Shown here: positions 8,264 to 20,132 of the stretch, one piece after another
Layout: every line of letters begins with the position of its first letter
How positions within the stretch are numbered: the stretch's first letter is position 1
NCBI GenBank assembly: GCA_003281635.1
Contig: QCBK01000010.1
Span: forward strand, 1-53,814
Length of the DNA: 53,814 bases
Reading direction: 5' to 3'
DNA from: Prochlorococcus sp. AG-347-G22
GTDB lineage: Bacteria; Cyanobacteriota; Cyanobacteriia; PCC-6307; Cyanobiaceae
The notes under the pieces: model-generated
The model's database searches: none
What the model saw: the letters and a program-made list of their open reading frames with translations, nothing else
What the model was told of the DNA's origin: nothing
Program-made: the position numbers and the translations under genes

Positions 8264-11095
8264 ATGCTAAAACTTTTGTTGGGAGATCCGAATACACGAA
8301 AGTTAAAGCGTTATCAGCCAATAGTGGAAGAGATAAATTTTTTAGAAGAAGAAATCTCTCAATTGACTGACGATGAGCTAAGAAAAGAAACTCAAAATCT
8401 TAAATCAGAGATTTCATTAGAAACAGATTTTAAAAAACAAAAAGTACTCCTAGATGAATTTCTTCCAAAAGCCTTTGCAATCGTAAGAGAGGCAAGTAAA
8501 CGTGTTCTTGATATGAGACATTTTGATGTTCAGTTAATAGGCGGGATGGTTTTACATGAGTGTCAAATTTCTGAGATGAAGACTGGAGAGGGAAAAACTC
8601 TAGTGGCAACATTACCTTGTTATTTAAATGCCCTTACTGGAAAAGGTGTTCATGTTGTTACTGTAAATGATTATTTAGCTAGAAGAGATGCAGAGTGGAT
8701 GGGACAAGTTCATCGTTTTTTAGGTTTATCCGTTGGTCTAATTCAGCAGGATATGAACCCAATTGAGAGAAAGAAAAATTATGATTGTGACATAACTTAT
8801 GCTACAAATTCCGAATTAGGATTTGATTATCTAAGAGATAATATGGCTACCGATGTTAATGAGGTAGTTCAAAGAAAATTCAATTATTGCGTAATTGACG
8901 AGGTTGATTCAATACTTATCGATGAAGCAAGAACCCCTCTAATTATTTCTGGTCAAGTTGAAAGACCGCAAGAAAAATATCAAAAAGCTGCTGAATTATC
9001 TCTAACTTTAGTCAAAGCAAAAGAATTAAGTAAAGATGGTATTGATCCAGAAGGGGATTATGAAGTTGATGAAAAGCAGAGAAGTTGCATATTAACTGAT
9101 CAGGGTTTCGCAAAATGCGAAGAGTATTTGGGAGTAAATGATTTATATAATCCTCAAGATCCTTGGGCACATTACATAACTAACGCTTTAAAAGCTAAAG
9201 AATTATTTATTAAAGATGTTAATTATATTATTAAGAATAATGAGGCTGTGATAGTGGATGAATTTACTGGTAGGGTGATGCCAGGAAGACGTTGGAGTGA
9301 TGGACAACATCAGGCAATAGAAGCAAAAGAGAATCTAAAAATTCAACCTGAGACTCAAACACTAGCATCAATAACTTATCAGAATTTTTTCCTTTTATAT
9401 CCTGGTCTAGCAGGAATGACGGGAACTGCAAAAACTGAGGAGGTTGAATTTGAAAAAACTTATAAATTAGAATCAACAGTTATACCGACAAATCAAATTA
9501 GAAAGAGACAAGATTGGTCTGATCAAGTATTTAAGACAGAGATTGGTAAATGGAAAGCCGTCGCTAAAGAAATTGCACAAATACATGCAGATGGTAGACC
9601 TGTGCTTGTTGGTACAACAAGCGTTGAAAAGAGTGAATTATTAAGTTCACTTTTATCTGAACAAAAAATCCCCCATAATTTGTTAAACGCAAAGCCAGAG
9701 AATGTTGAACGTGAGGCAGAAATTGTTGCTCAGGCAGGAAGAGCAGGTGCTGTTACTATTGCGACTAACATGGCAGGAAGAGGAACAGATATAATTCTTG
9801 GCGGTAATAGTGACTATATGGCAAGGCTTAAATTAAAAGAAATTTTAATTCCTTTGCTAGTAAAGCCTGATAACGAGCATAAGCCACCAATTCCTAAACA
9901 AAGAAATTCAAAATCTAAGGGCGGTTTCTCTACTAAAGCTGGTTCAAAATTGAAGAAGAACATTTCAAATTCTTCAACTAGTCTTTTCCCTTGCAAGCTT
10001 GATGAAGAAATTGAAAAGAAACTCTCTCTCTTAAGTGATGAACTCGTTAAAAATTGGGGAGATAGACAACTATCTGTCTTGGAGCTTGATGACAGGATTG
10101 CTACAGCTGCAGAAAAAGCACCAACAAATGATAACTTTATAAAGCTTTTGAGAGAATCTTTATCTGATGTAAAAACAGAATATGAAAAAGTTTTGATTCA
10201 TGAAGAAGAAACAGTAAGAAATGCAGGCGGTTTACATGTTATTGGTACTGAAAGACATGAATCAAGAAGAGTTGATAATCAACTTAGAGGTAGAGCAGGA
10301 AGACAAGGTGATCTTGGGAGTACGAGATTCTTTTTATCTTTAGAAGATAATTTATTAAGAATTTTTGGAGGAGACAGAGTAGCAAATCTAATGAATGCTT
10401 TTAGGGTTGATGAAGATATGCCTATTGAGTCAGGAATGCTTACTAGGTCTCTAGAAAGTGCTCAAAAGAAAGTCGAAACATACTATTACGATATTAGAAA
10501 ACAAGTGTTTGAATACGATGAGGTAATGAACAATCAAAGAAAAGCAGTTTATGGTGAAAGACTAAGAGTTTTGAAAGGAATTGATTTAAAGAAACAAGTA
10601 ATAGGATATGGGGAAAGAACAATGAGTGAGATTGTAGATGCTTATATTAATCCTGATCTACCGCCTGAAGAATGGAATATTGATCAATTAATTTCTAAAG
10701 TCAAAGAATTTATATATTTATTAGATGATCTAAAATCTGATGATATTAATTTACTGTCAATAGAAGAATTAAAAAACTATCTTCAAGAGCAATTGCGGAT
10801 AGCTTATGATTTAAAAGAATCACAAATAGAAAAAATTCGTCCAGGATTAATGAGAGAAGCTGAAAGATTTTTTATTTTGCAGCAAATCGATAATTTATGG
10901 CGAGAACATCTTCAATCCATGGATTCCTTAAGGGAATCAGTCGGATTGAGAGGTTATGGCCAAAAAGATCCTTTAATCGAATATAAAAATGAAGGATATG
11001 ATATGTTTCTAGAAATGATGACTAATATGAGGAGAAATGTTATTTATTCAATGTTTATGTTTCAACCTAAAACTGATGTTAATGAAAAGAATTAA
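8264..11095 (+). CDS. secA: preprotein translocase ATPase SecA
   Basis: SecA drives unfolded preproteins through SecYEG in the plasma and thylakoid membranes. The 943-residue length suits cyanobacteria. Walker A TGEGKT is at residues 107-112 and the helicase-like [16 protein letters not shown] motif near 210. NBD2 has [15 protein letters not shown] and [15 protein letters not shown], followed by the [11 protein letters not shown] finger. Between these two NBD2 motifs sits an insert of about 138 residues (roughly 516-653), partly Lys/Ser-rich, where E. coli has about 40. The C terminus ends in [11 protein letters not shown] and lacks the zinc-binding CXCX(8)CH tail of E. coli SecA. It converges on cysE with 8 bases between stop codons. 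Confidence 0.98.
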   Translation: MLKLLLGDPNTRKLKRYQPIVEEINFLEEEISQLTDDELRKETQNLKSEISLETDFKKQKVLLDEFLPKAFAIVREASKRVLDMRHFDVQLIGGMVLHECQISEMKTGEGKTLVATLPCYLNALTGKGVHVVTVNDYLARRDAEWMGQVHRFLGLSVGLIQQDMNPIERKKNYDCDITYATNSELGFDYLRDNMATDVNEVVQRKFNYCVIDEVDSILIDEARTPLIISGQVERPQEKYQKAAELSLTLVKAKELSKDGIDPEGDYEVDEKQRSCILTDQGFAKCEEYLGVNDLYNPQDPWAHYITNALKAKELFIKDVNYIIKNNEAVIVDEFTGRVMPGRRWSDGQHQAIEAKENLKIQPETQTLASITYQNFFLLYPGLAGMTGTAKTEEVEFEKTYKLESTVIPTNQIRKRQDWSDQVFKTEIGKWKAVAKEIAQIHADGRPVLVGTTSVEKSELLSSLLSEQKIPHNLLNAKPENVEREAEIVAQAGRAGAVTIATNMAGRGTDIILGGNSDYMARLKLKEILIPLLVKPDNEHKPPIPKQRNSKSKGGFSTKAGSKLKKNISNSSTSLFPCKLDEEIEKKLSLLSDELVKNWGDRQLSVLELDDRIATAAEKAPTNDNFIKLLRESLSDVKTEYEKVLIHEEETVRNAGGLHVIGTERHESRRVDNQLRGRAGRQGDLGSTRFFLSLEDNLLRIFGGDRVANLMNAFRVDEDMPIESGMLTRSLESAQKKVETYYYDIRKQVFEYDEVMNNQRKAVYGERLRVLKGIDLKKQVIGYGERTMSEIVDAYINPDLPPEEWNIDQLISKVKEFIYLLDDLKSDDINLLSIEELKNYLQEQLRIAYDLKESQIEKIRPGLMREAERFFILQQIDNLWREHLQSMDSLRESVGLRGYGQKDPLIEYKNEGYDMFLEMMTNMRRNVIYSMFMFQPKTDVNEKN

Positions 11096-11103
11096 ATAAA
11101 GAC

Positions 11104-11838
11104 CTATTCATCCCCGAGAAATTCTATTATTTCTTTATCTCTAAGATTTTGAGACTCACCTAGTTTAGAAATATCAATTGATTCTGAGTTAACTAAACAT
11201 TGAAGAGTTTTTTGTAATTTAAGAATTTCATTTTCTAGAGAGTCTATTCTATCCATTAGATTTTTTATCACATTAGCTTCTGCATCTGGTAAAGCAGAAT
11301 GAGCTAATGGGTTCACTTTAACACCACTTTGATGTACAACTCTGCCAGGAACTCCAACCACTGTACTATTTCCTTCCACATTACGAACAACAACTGAACC
11401 AGCACCAATACGTGTATTAGATCCTACTGTGATGGATCCAAGAACTTTTGCACCTGCTCCAACAACAACATTTTCCATCAAGGTGGGGTGTCTTTTCCCA
11501 TGACTTTTTCCAGTACCTCCTAGTGTAACTCCTTGATATAGCAAGCAATTATTACCAATCTCAGCTGTTTCCCCAATTACAACTCCCATTCCATGGTCTA
11601 TGAAAACCCGTTTTCCAATTTTGGCTCCAGGATGTATTTCAATGCCTGTCAAAAGCCTATTGGTATGACTCAACAAACGTGGAATTAAAGGAATCTTTAA
11701 TTGCCATAATTTATGCGTAAACCTATGCATAACTATTGATTGAAAGCCAGGGTAGCAAAGAAATATTTCTATTATTCCTCTAGCGGCAGGATCTCTCTCT
11801 CTGATAATTTCTACATCTGATTTAAAAGTTTTTAGCAT
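11104..11838 (-). CDS. cysE: serine O-acetyltransferase
   Basis: CysE acetylates serine to O-acetylserine, the sulfide acceptor in cysteine synthesis. The 244-residue protein has the helical N-terminal domain with RERDPAARG (14-21) and a left-handed beta-helix of hexapeptide repeats starting at TGIEIHPGAKIG (64-75). Active-site residues are visible in IDHGMGVVIGET (Asp81-His82) and GKRHPTL (114-120). The C-terminal 60 residues form a predicted helix. The protein ends in EFLGDE and lacks the C-terminal Ile that inserts into cysteine synthase in E. coli. It follows the GntR gene by 6 bases, so they are almost certainly cotranscribed. Confidence 0.95.
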   Translation of the reverse strand: MLKTFKSDVEIIRERDPAARGIIEIFLCYPGFQSIVMHRFTHKLWQLKIPLIPRLLSHTNRLLTGIEIHPGAKIGKRVFIDHGMGVVIGETAEIGNNCLLYQGVTLGGTGKSHGKRHPTLMENVVVGAGAKVLGSITVGSNTRIGAGSVVVRNVEGNSTVVGVPGRVVHQSGVKVNPLAHSALPDAEANVIKNLMDRIDSLENEILKLQKTLQCLVNSESIDISKLGESQNLRDKEIIEFLGDE

Positions 11839-11844
11839 CTTGGT

Positions 11845-12831
11845 CTAATTAATAACTCCTATTTCTTTTTTTAATTGATTTATTGTTTCGATACTTAAAT
11901 AATTTTTAGCACATATTATTTGAGGTAATCTGATCAACTGAGAACGATTTTTTAACAATGTGCTTTCTACAACTGATAAACTAGGTCCATCACATACAAT
12001 ATGATTTGAAGCCTTTAAAAGTGAAAGTAATCTACTGTTATTGTCTGAGATTGCCGTCATAAGCATTAATTCACTACCTCGCATGCTGTGTATAATGACT
12101 TCTGCTGCTCTTAATAGACCAGGACTTATACTAACAATACCTACAGAACTTCCAGCATTTAATTCTTTGAGAATTTTTAATTCCTTTTGAAAGTCGCTCA
12201 AGTCAACTGCAATAGCCCGTATTCCATGTTGCTTAGCAACTTTTTCTAGAGGTTGTAAAAAATATCTGCTTGTAACAATAGTACCATTATTTGAATTACT
12301 CAAAACTTTTTCTAATTCTTCCATAGGAACAACTTCTACAGGTACATTAACCTTTGCAGAAAGGTCCTCTGCTATTAACATAGAGGCGCCAATATCCTCT
12401 CTAGGAGTACTGACTATGATTCTTGATCCGCACTTAATCCGCCAATCAATTTCATTTGTCAATATATCTCTCGTTTCTTGTAAAGTGCATCCAAGATTTA
12501 TCAAACTGTCAATTACCTTTTTTGCTTCTTGATCTGGTGGTTTACTTTTTTTATCTTGTGAGTACGCTGGTTTTTTAAATTCTCTTTTAGTCAGATTATC
12601 TCTTACATATATACCTGATCCAGCTATTGCTTCAACAACCCCATCTATTTCTAGCTGTCTGTATACTTTGCTTATTGTATTCCGATGAAGTCCAGTCTGC
12701 ATTGCAAGCTGCCTTGTACTGGGAAGTCTGTGCCCAGGAGGATAATGTCTTGCTGCAATTGCAAAACAAATTTGGTTATATAGTTGAGTAGATGCTGGTA
12801 TATCACTTACTTGTTGAATATGGAATCTCAC
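11845..12831 (-). CDS. GntR-family transcriptional regulator
   Basis: The 328-residue protein has an N-terminal winged helix of the GntR type (about 13-77): the LYNQICFAIAARHYPPGHRLPSTRQLA segment spans 17-43, and a recognition helix near GLHRNTISKVYRQLE spans 47-61. The remainder (about 110-328) is not one of the standard FCD, UTRA or aminotransferase effector domains I recognise. It alternates beta strands and helices (TPREDIGASMLIAEDL, VPMEEL, TSRYFLQPLEKVA, GIVSISPGLLRAAE) like a periplasmic-binding-protein-type sensor, so small-molecule sensing is likely. It starts with GTG and is followed after 6 bases by cysE, which makes sulfur or amino-acid metabolism a reasonable guess for its regulon. 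Confidence 0.88.
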   Translation of the reverse strand: MRFHIQQVSDIPASTQLYNQICFAIAARHYPPGHRLPSTRQLAMQTGLHRNTISKVYRQLEIDGVVEAIAGSGIYVRDNLTKREFKKPAYSQDKKSKPPDQEAKKVIDSLINLGCTLQETRDILTNEIDWRIKCGSRIIVSTPREDIGASMLIAEDLSAKVNVPVEVVPMEELEKVLSNSNNGTIVTSRYFLQPLEKVAKQHGIRAIAVDLSDFQKELKILKELNAGSSVGIVSISPGLLRAAEVIIHSMRGSELMLMTAISDNNSRLLSLLKASNHIVCDGPSLSVVESTLLKNRSQLIRLPQIICAKNYLSIETINQLKKEIGVIN

Positions 12832-12869
12832 TTTTTTAAATCCCCTTTTAATTTATTTTTAACCATAGT

Positions 12870-12887
12870 GACACTTTAACATTTGTC
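12870..12887. promoter_or_regulatory. possible operator dyad upstream of the GntR gene
   Basis: GACA and TGTC arms 10 bases apart (GACA-N10-TGTC) lie in the 78-base gap between infC and the GntR gene, about 40 bases before the GntR start. GntR regulators often bind short dyads near their own promoters, so this is a candidate autoregulatory site. Four-base arms are weak evidence. Confidence 0.25.
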
Positions 12888-12909
12888 CTATTTTTTGATA
12901 ACTATTTTT

Positions 12910-13482
12910 TCACCCATCATTTTTTTTAATAAGAGGAGTTTTTCGAGGGCTCAAAAACATAATCATGTTTCTTCCTTCTTTTTTTGGTTTTTGTTGGACC
13001 TCTGATTGCTCTTCTAAATCATTAGCCATTTTTAAAAGAAGTGTTTCAGCTAAATTTGAATGTTGAATTTCTCTACCCCTAAAAATTACAGTACATTTTA
13101 CTTTGTCTCCCGATTTTAAAAATTTAGTAGCTTGACCTATTCGGACATCATAATCATGCTTGTCAATTTTATATCTCATTTTTACTTCTTTAACTTCTGT
13201 TTGATGAGATTTTTTCCGTGCTTCTTTAGCTTTCTTTTCTTGTTCAAATTTATATTTTCCAAAATCCATTATCCTGCAAACAGGAGGATTTGCTTTTTCG
13301 CTCACCAAAACTAAATCAAGTTCTCTTTGAGATGCTATTTCTAATGCTTTTAATCTATCTATAACTCCTAATTGTTTTCCATCTGAATCAACGACTCTCA
13401 ATTGAGGGTATTTTATTCTTTCATTTATATTTGGTAGCTCTCTAACAGGAGCTCGGCGGTCAAAGCGTGGGCGTGGGGGCAT
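12910..13482 (-). CDS. infC: translation initiation factor IF-3
   Basis: IF-3 binds the 30S subunit, prevents 50S joining and checks start-codon/initiator-tRNA pairing. The 190-residue protein has the expected two domains: an N domain beginning [21 protein letters not shown] (about 20-40) with [25 protein letters not shown], and a C domain with [17 protein letters not shown] and [17 protein letters not shown]. It begins with ATG in this genome; many bacteria use AUU for autocontrol, and that is not evident here. The gene lies between miaA (53 bases upstream) and the GntR gene on the same strand. Confidence 0.97.
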   Translation of the reverse strand: MPPRPRFDRRAPVRELPNINERIKYPQLRVVDSDGKQLGVIDRLKALEIASQRELDLVLVSEKANPPVCRIMDFGKYKFEQEKKAKEARKKSHQTEVKEVKMRYKIDKHDYDVRIGQATKFLKSGDKVKCTVIFRGREIQHSNLAETLLLKMANDLEEQSEVQQKPKKEGRNMIMFLSPRKTPLIKKNDG

Positions 13483-13535
13483 TCAGTTAATTTGATGAAT
13501 TGATTGGATGATGAACAAAATCTATTTTTATTAAT

Positions 13536-14435
13536 TTAGCTTAAAAAAGCCTCTATCTTAATTATTGCATCTTTTAGCAGGTTTTTGTTATTAAGCCAAA
13601 GAGGATTATTTTTATTACGAAACCAAGTTTTTTGTCTTTTGGCAAATTGGATCGTTTTTGTCGTAGTTAACTCAATCGCTTTGTCAATTGTTGAATGGTT
13701 AGTCAAAACTTCCTTAGCTTCTCGATAACCAATGGTTTCTAATATGGGCAAATCAAATCCGTATTTAGAGATAAGGTGTTTTGTCTCCTCAATAATTCCA
13801 GATAGAAACATATTTTTTGTTCTTTGTAAAATTCTTTCTTTTAAATTATCCCTATCTAATCCTAACTCAAGTATTCTCCAGTCAGGAGGATTTTGAACTT
13901 TTAGAGTTGACAAAGGTTTACCCGTTACATAGAAAACTTCTAAAGCTCTTATTGTTCTAATGCGGTCAGCAAAACTGATTTTTTTTGTTGATAATGGATC
14001 ACAATTATTCAACAGGTCCCAACATTTTTTCTGACCAAGTTCTTCTAATTGTCTTCTTAAGTTATTTTGAGGAGGAATATTTGGGATAAAAAAACCTTTT
14101 GTGATTGAGTTCATATACAACCCACTCCCCCCGACAAGAAAAGGTAGATTTTTTTGGTTAATTTCTCTTTTTATTGATTTTTGAGCAATTTCTTGAAATT
14201 GTTTTACATTAATTTGATGGATTGGCTCCTCTATATCAATTAAAAAATGCTTTATTTTTTTTTGTTGGTTTTTTGATGGCTTAGCTGTTCCAATATCCAT
14301 ATACTTATAAATTTGTCTTGAATCGATATTGTGAATACGAGTGTTAAAATATTCTGCAATTTCAATAGCTAATTCCGTTTTGCCACTTGCAGTAGGCCCA
14401 ATTAAAATTATTACATGAGGTGGATATGAAGACAT
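13536..14435 (-). CDS. miaA: tRNA dimethylallyltransferase
   Basis: MiaA adds a dimethylallyl group to A37 of tRNAs that read UNN codons, which improves decoding. The 299-residue protein shows the P-loop GPTASGKT (13-20) and the [16 protein letters not shown] signature (38-53). It also has the [10 protein letters not shown] substrate motif, a [11 protein letters not shown] segment and the C-terminal [11 protein letters not shown] signature. It is the first gene of the reverse run miaA-infC-gntR-cysE and diverges from gyrB across 151 bases. Confidence 0.96.
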   Translation of the reverse strand: MSSYPPHVIILIGPTASGKTELAIEIAEYFNTRIHNIDSRQIYKYMDIGTAKPSKNQQKKIKHFLIDIEEPIHQINVKQFQEIAQKSIKREINQKNLPFLVGGSGLYMNSITKGFFIPNIPPQNNLRRQLEELGQKKCWDLLNNCDPLSTKKISFADRIRTIRALEVFYVTGKPLSTLKVQNPPDWRILELGLDRDNLKERILQRTKNMFLSGIIEETKHLISKYGFDLPILETIGYREAKEVLTNHSTIDKAIELTTTKTIQFAKRQKTWFRNKNNPLWLNNKNLLKDAIIKIEAFLS

Positions 14436-14586
14436 ATGAATTTCTGAAGAAAAAAATATTAGTTATATAATTAAAGTGATTAAATTTTTCATTGACTTCG
14501 AGCCTTTATCTTATTGCGGTGGTAAGTTTAATGAAAGACCTTTTAAAAATAACATTTTAAAAGTTTAATATTTTTTTTTATATTAA

Positions 14587-16880
<2,294 letters not shown>

Positions 16881-16883
16881 ATT

Positions 16884-17249
16884 TTGGATTTTAGTTCAAT
16901 AGGTATAATTTTAATTGGCAGTACTTTTGGATTAATACTGAGGCTATTCATACAAAATAATTTTAAAAAAAGTATTGGATTTGATATTCAAAATATTTCA
17001 ATAGTAAATTTTTTATCATCTTTTTTTTTAGGAATTTTAGTAGCATTAAATTTTTCTAATAACGAAATTTTAGTCTTATTTTATAGCAGTTTTTTAGGAT
17101 GTTTTAGTACATTTTCTTCATTTATTTATCAACTATTTATCCTATTAAAAAAAAGAGAATTCTTAAGATTATTTTTCCACTATATCGAAGTGATAATTTT
17201 TTCTTTCTTTTTCTTTTATTTAGGTTATTTTCTTATTGATTTTTTTTAA
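16884..17249 (+). CDS. crcB: fluoride channel CrcB, first of a tandem pair
   Basis: CrcB (Fluc) proteins are small dimeric channels that let fluoride out of the cell. The 121-residue protein has four membrane segments and starts at TTG. Family marks are R20 after the first span, the pore-region Asn at residue 42 (VNFLSSFFLG) and the Phe-box motif GCFSTFSSF (72-80). The next gene is a second crcB that starts one base after this stop. Tandem crcB pairs in other bacteria encode the two halves of a heteromeric channel; here the first copy carries the more canonical residues. Confidence 0.88.
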   Translation: MDFSSIGIILIGSTFGLILRLFIQNNFKKSIGFDIQNISIVNFLSSFFLGILVALNFSNNEILVLFYSSFLGCFSTFSSFIYQLFILLKKREFLRLFFHYIEVIIFSFFFFYLGYFLIDFF

Positions 17250-17250
17250 A

Positions 17251-17580
17251 GTGAAAAAAAATATTTTTTTTTATATACTTTTAGCTGCGTACCTAGCTAC
17301 TTTTATAAGAATAACCATAAATAATAACTTTATTATTTCGGTAATTGGATCATTTTTAGTTGGTTTTTTTATCAGTAAAAGATTAAGTTATTCAATTGAA
17401 AAAATTTTATTGAGCGGTTTTTTTTCTTGCTTTACATCCTTTAGCGGATTTATATATTTTTTGTACAAAATTTTAAATCAAGGGGATTGGATACAATTTA
17501 TAATTTTTTTTAATTTAATCATTATCGTAAATTTATTTACAATGTTTTTCGGGTTCTGGATCAGTAGAAAAATTACTTAG
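17251..17580 (+). CDS. crcB: fluoride channel CrcB, second of a tandem pair
   Basis: The 109-residue, four-span membrane protein is a diverged partner of the preceding CrcB. I chose the GTG at 17251, giving MKKNIFFYILL, because it abuts the upstream stop; a TTG at 17236 would only add five residues and overlap the upstream gene. R20 (TFIRITI) and the Phe-box GFFSCFTSFSGF (56-67) are present. At the position of the conserved pore Asn this copy has Ser (residue 30 in SVIGSFLVG). That asymmetry supports a heterodimer with specialised halves. mgtE follows 43 bases downstream. Confidence 0.83.
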   Translation: MKKNIFFYILLAAYLATFIRITINNNFIISVIGSFLVGFFISKRLSYSIEKILLSGFFSCFTSFSGFIYFLYKILNQGDWIQFIIFFNLIIIVNLFTMFFGFWISRKIT

Positions 17581-17623
17581 ATTTCATATAATAGTGTTGT
17601 TACTTTGACAAGGGTTTATATTT

Positions 17624-19030
17624 ATGAAAGAAAATAATCTTGAAACAGTTACATCCTTATCTTCAGATTTAAATAAACAAGAAAATATTATTATTAAACT
17701 TGAGGAATTTCTCATCGCGGGAAATTATGATGAAGCGAAGTTACTTCTAGAGCCTTCTCAACCTGTTGATATTGCAGACGCTATTGGAAGCCTTCCACTA
17801 ATACTGCAGGCATTAGCATTTAGATTATTAAAGAAAAATGAAGCAATTGAGGTTTATGAATATTTAGATCCAATAGTTCAGCAAACTTTATTAGAAAGAC
17901 TTCGTTCAGGAGAAGTTTTAGAAATCGTTGAAAAAATGTCTCCTGACGATAGGGTTCAACTCTTCGATGAATTACCTGCAAAAGTTGTACGAAAATTTTT
18001 GTCTGCTCTGAGCCCCGGTGAAAGAAAAGTAACAGCTGAATTACTTGGATATGAGCCTGAAACTGCTGGAAGGTTGATGACAACTGAATTTATAGATCTT
18101 AAAGAGATGCAAACAGCAGAAGAGGCTCTTTCTTTAGTTAGAAAAAGAGCCCCATTTACTGAAACTATCTATAGCTTGTACGTAACAGATAAAGAAAGAC
18201 ACTTAACTGGCATTCTCTCTTTAAGAGACCTTGTAACTGCTGATCCTTCCAAGCCAATTGGAGACGTTATGACAAGAGATGTAGTTAATATTACTACTAA
18301 TACTAATCAAGAAGAGGTTGCTAGGGCAATACAAAGATATGATTTTTTAGCTCTTCCAGTGGTTGATAAAGAAAAAAGACTTGTTGGGATAGTAACTGTC
18401 GATGATTTAATTGATGTCATAGAACAAGAAGCAACAAGAGATATTTATGCGGCGGGGGCGGTACAACCTGGAGATGAAGATGATTATTTCCAAAGTAGTT
18501 TGTTTACGATTGCTCGAAGAAGAATTTTATGGTTACTAATTTTGGTTTTAGCCAATGGTTTAACGACTAAGGTTATAGCTATGAATGATCAAATATTAAA
18601 AGAAATAGTTTTATTAGCTGCATTTATTCCACTACTTATAGGAACTGGGGGCAATGTAGGTGCTCAAAGTTCAACGGTAGTCATTAGAGGTTTAAGTACT
18701 CAAAAATTAAAGTCTCTTGGTGCAATTAAGGCAGTAGTTAAGGAGTCCATAACAGGCGCTCTTTTAGGCATTTTTATGATGCTTGTAGTATTTCCTTTCG
18801 CTTGGTGGCAAGGTGAAGGGCCTCTAATCGCTTCGGCGGTTGGAATAAGTTTAATATCGATAACAACTTTAGCTGCTACAACAGGAGCCATTCTTCCTTT
18901 GTTGTTTGACAGAATGAAATTAGATCCAGCTTTAATGTCCTCTCCTTTCATCACAACTATTACTGATATTGTTGGTGTATTTATTTATCTCAGTACAGCA
19001 AAATGGCTATTAAGCTCTTCATTAGCATAA
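17624..19030 (+). CDS. mgtE: magnesium transporter MgtE
   Basis: MgtE is a dimeric, Mg2+-gated magnesium channel of the plasma membrane. The 468-residue protein has the cytoplasmic N domain (about 20-150, with LLEPSQPVDIADAI and MSPDDRVQLFDELP) and two CBS domains (about 150-275, with YDFLALPVVDKEKRLVGIVTV across 241-261). Five C-terminal membrane spans include the pore motif GTGGNVGAQSSTVVIRGL near 340-357. The Mg2+-sensing acidic residues of the N and CBS domains are plentiful. It sits downstream of the crcB pair on the same strand, and a terminator-like hairpin follows. Confidence 0.96.
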   Translation: MKENNLETVTSLSSDLNKQENIIIKLEEFLIAGNYDEAKLLLEPSQPVDIADAIGSLPLILQALAFRLLKKNEAIEVYEYLDPIVQQTLLERLRSGEVLEIVEKMSPDDRVQLFDELPAKVVRKFLSALSPGERKVTAELLGYEPETAGRLMTTEFIDLKEMQTAEEALSLVRKRAPFTETIYSLYVTDKERHLTGILSLRDLVTADPSKPIGDVMTRDVVNITTNTNQEEVARAIQRYDFLALPVVDKEKRLVGIVTVDDLIDVIEQEATRDIYAAGAVQPGDEDDYFQSSLFTIARRRILWLLILVLANGLTTKVIAMNDQILKEIVLLAAFIPLLIGTGGNVGAQSSTVVIRGLSTQKLKSLGAIKAVVKESITGALLGIFMMLVVFPFAWWQGEGPLIASAVGISLISITTLAATTGAILPLLFDRMKLDPALMSSPFITTITDIVGVFIYLSTAKWLLSSSLA

Positions 19031-19077
19031 ATCCACTAGGTATTTATTCTCATTTTTGTAAAAATGTGGATTTTTTT
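19029..19077 (+). terminator. terminator after mgtE
   Basis: AAATCCAC (19029-19036) pairs with GTGGATTT (19066-19073) and runs into seven Ts. The intervening 29 bases can fold an inner CATTTTT/AAAAATG hairpin. It starts at the mgtE stop codon. Confidence 0.6.
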
Positions 19078-19097
19078 GTTTAACTTTACATTTCTTA

Positions 19098-20132
19098 ATG
19101 GTATTGTTTACAAAACATCATCTAACCTTCATGTCTTCTGAAACATTAAGTGAAAATAAACTAACCTCAATCGCAACTATAAAAGCTAGTAATGATGTAG
19201 ATCTTGTTCGATCATATTTAAGGGACATAGGAAGAGTTCCCTTACTATCGCATGAGCAAGAAATTACTCTAGGCCGACAAGTACAAGAATACATGGAAGT
19301 CGAAAGAGCTGAACTAGAACTTATTGAATTAACTGGAGATAAGCCTAGTGTTGATGAATTATCGACTAAATTAAATTTATCTACTTCCATAATAAAAAAA
19401 AGATTAAGAGCTGGCCAGAGAGCTAAAGAAAGAATGGTTGCAGCGAACTTAAGATTAGTAGTAAGTGTTGCAAAAAAATATACAAAAAGAAATATGGAAC
19501 TTTTAGATTTAATTCAGGAGGGAACTATTGGATTAGTAAGAGGAGTTGAAAAATTTGATCCAGCCAGAGGTTACAAGTTTTCAACCTATGCATATTGGTG
19601 GATTAGACAAGGAATTACAAGAGCAATAGCTGAAAAGAGTCGTGCAATAAGGTTACCAATTCACATAACAGAAATGTTAAATAAGTTAAAAAAAGGTCAA
19701 AGAGAGCTCAGTCAAGAAATGTCAAGAACTCCAACTGTAAGTGAACTAGCAAAATACGTAGAGCTTCCAGAAGATGATGTTAAAGATTTGATGTGTAAAG
19801 CAGGGCAGCCAGTCAGTCTTGAAACCAAAGTCGGTGATGGTGAAGATACTGTTTTATTAGATTTATTGGCAGGGGGTGAGGATTTGCCAGAAGAACAAAT
19901 AGAAATGGATTGTATGAGAGGAGATCTTCATTCTCTTTTACATCAATTGCCCGACCTACAATGTAGAGTTTTAAGGATGAGATATGGAATGGATGGTGAT
20001 GAGCCAATGTCTCTTACAGGTATAGGAAGGGTTCTAGGTATAAGTAGAGATAGGGTAAGAAACTTAGAAAGAGATGGATTAAGGGGCTTAAGAAGGCTTA
20101 GTGATAATGTCGAAGCTTATTTTGTTTCTTGA
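19098..20132 (+). CDS. RNA polymerase sigma factor, sigma-70 group 2
   Basis: The 344-residue protein is a primary-like but non-essential sigma factor, used for alternative conditions. It lacks the acidic region 1.1 of SigA. Region 1.2 starts at DLVRSYLRDIGRVPLLSHEQEI. Region 2 includes RLVVSVAKKYTKRNMELLDLIQEG and the -10-reading YKFSTYAYWWIRQGITRAI. Region 3 has LPIHITEMLNKLKKGQREL. Region 4 has RVLRMRYGMDGDEPMSLTGIG and the helix-turn-helix GISRDRVRNLE. An internal ATG at 19131 is an equally possible start; neither has a clear ribosome-binding site. It converges on the next gene with a 16-base overlap. Confidence 0.93.
   Translation: MVLFTKHHLTFMSSETLSENKLTSIATIKASNDVDLVRSYLRDIGRVPLLSHEQEITLGRQVQEYMEVERAELELIELTGDKPSVDELSTKLNLSTSIIKKRLRAGQRAKERMVAANLRLVVSVAKKYTKRNMELLDLIQEGTIGLVRGVEKFDPARGYKFSTYAYWWIRQGITRAIAEKSRAIRLPIHITEMLNKLKKGQRELSQEMSRTPTVSELAKYVELPEDDVKDLMCKAGQPVSLETKVGDGEDTVLLDLLAGGEDLPEEQIEMDCMRGDLHSLLHQLPDLQCRVLRMRYGMDGDEPMSLTGIGRVLGISRDRVRNLERDGLRGLRRLSDNVEAYFVS

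Noticed and set aside
8095..8370. Forward open frame across the GNAT-secA gap
   Set aside because: Composition is unlike a protein (Cys- and Phe-rich noise) and it overlaps the secA start. The gap is better read as a divergent promoter region.
14492..14497. TTGACT as a -35 box for gyrB
   Set aside because: No -10 box lies at a suitable distance downstream.
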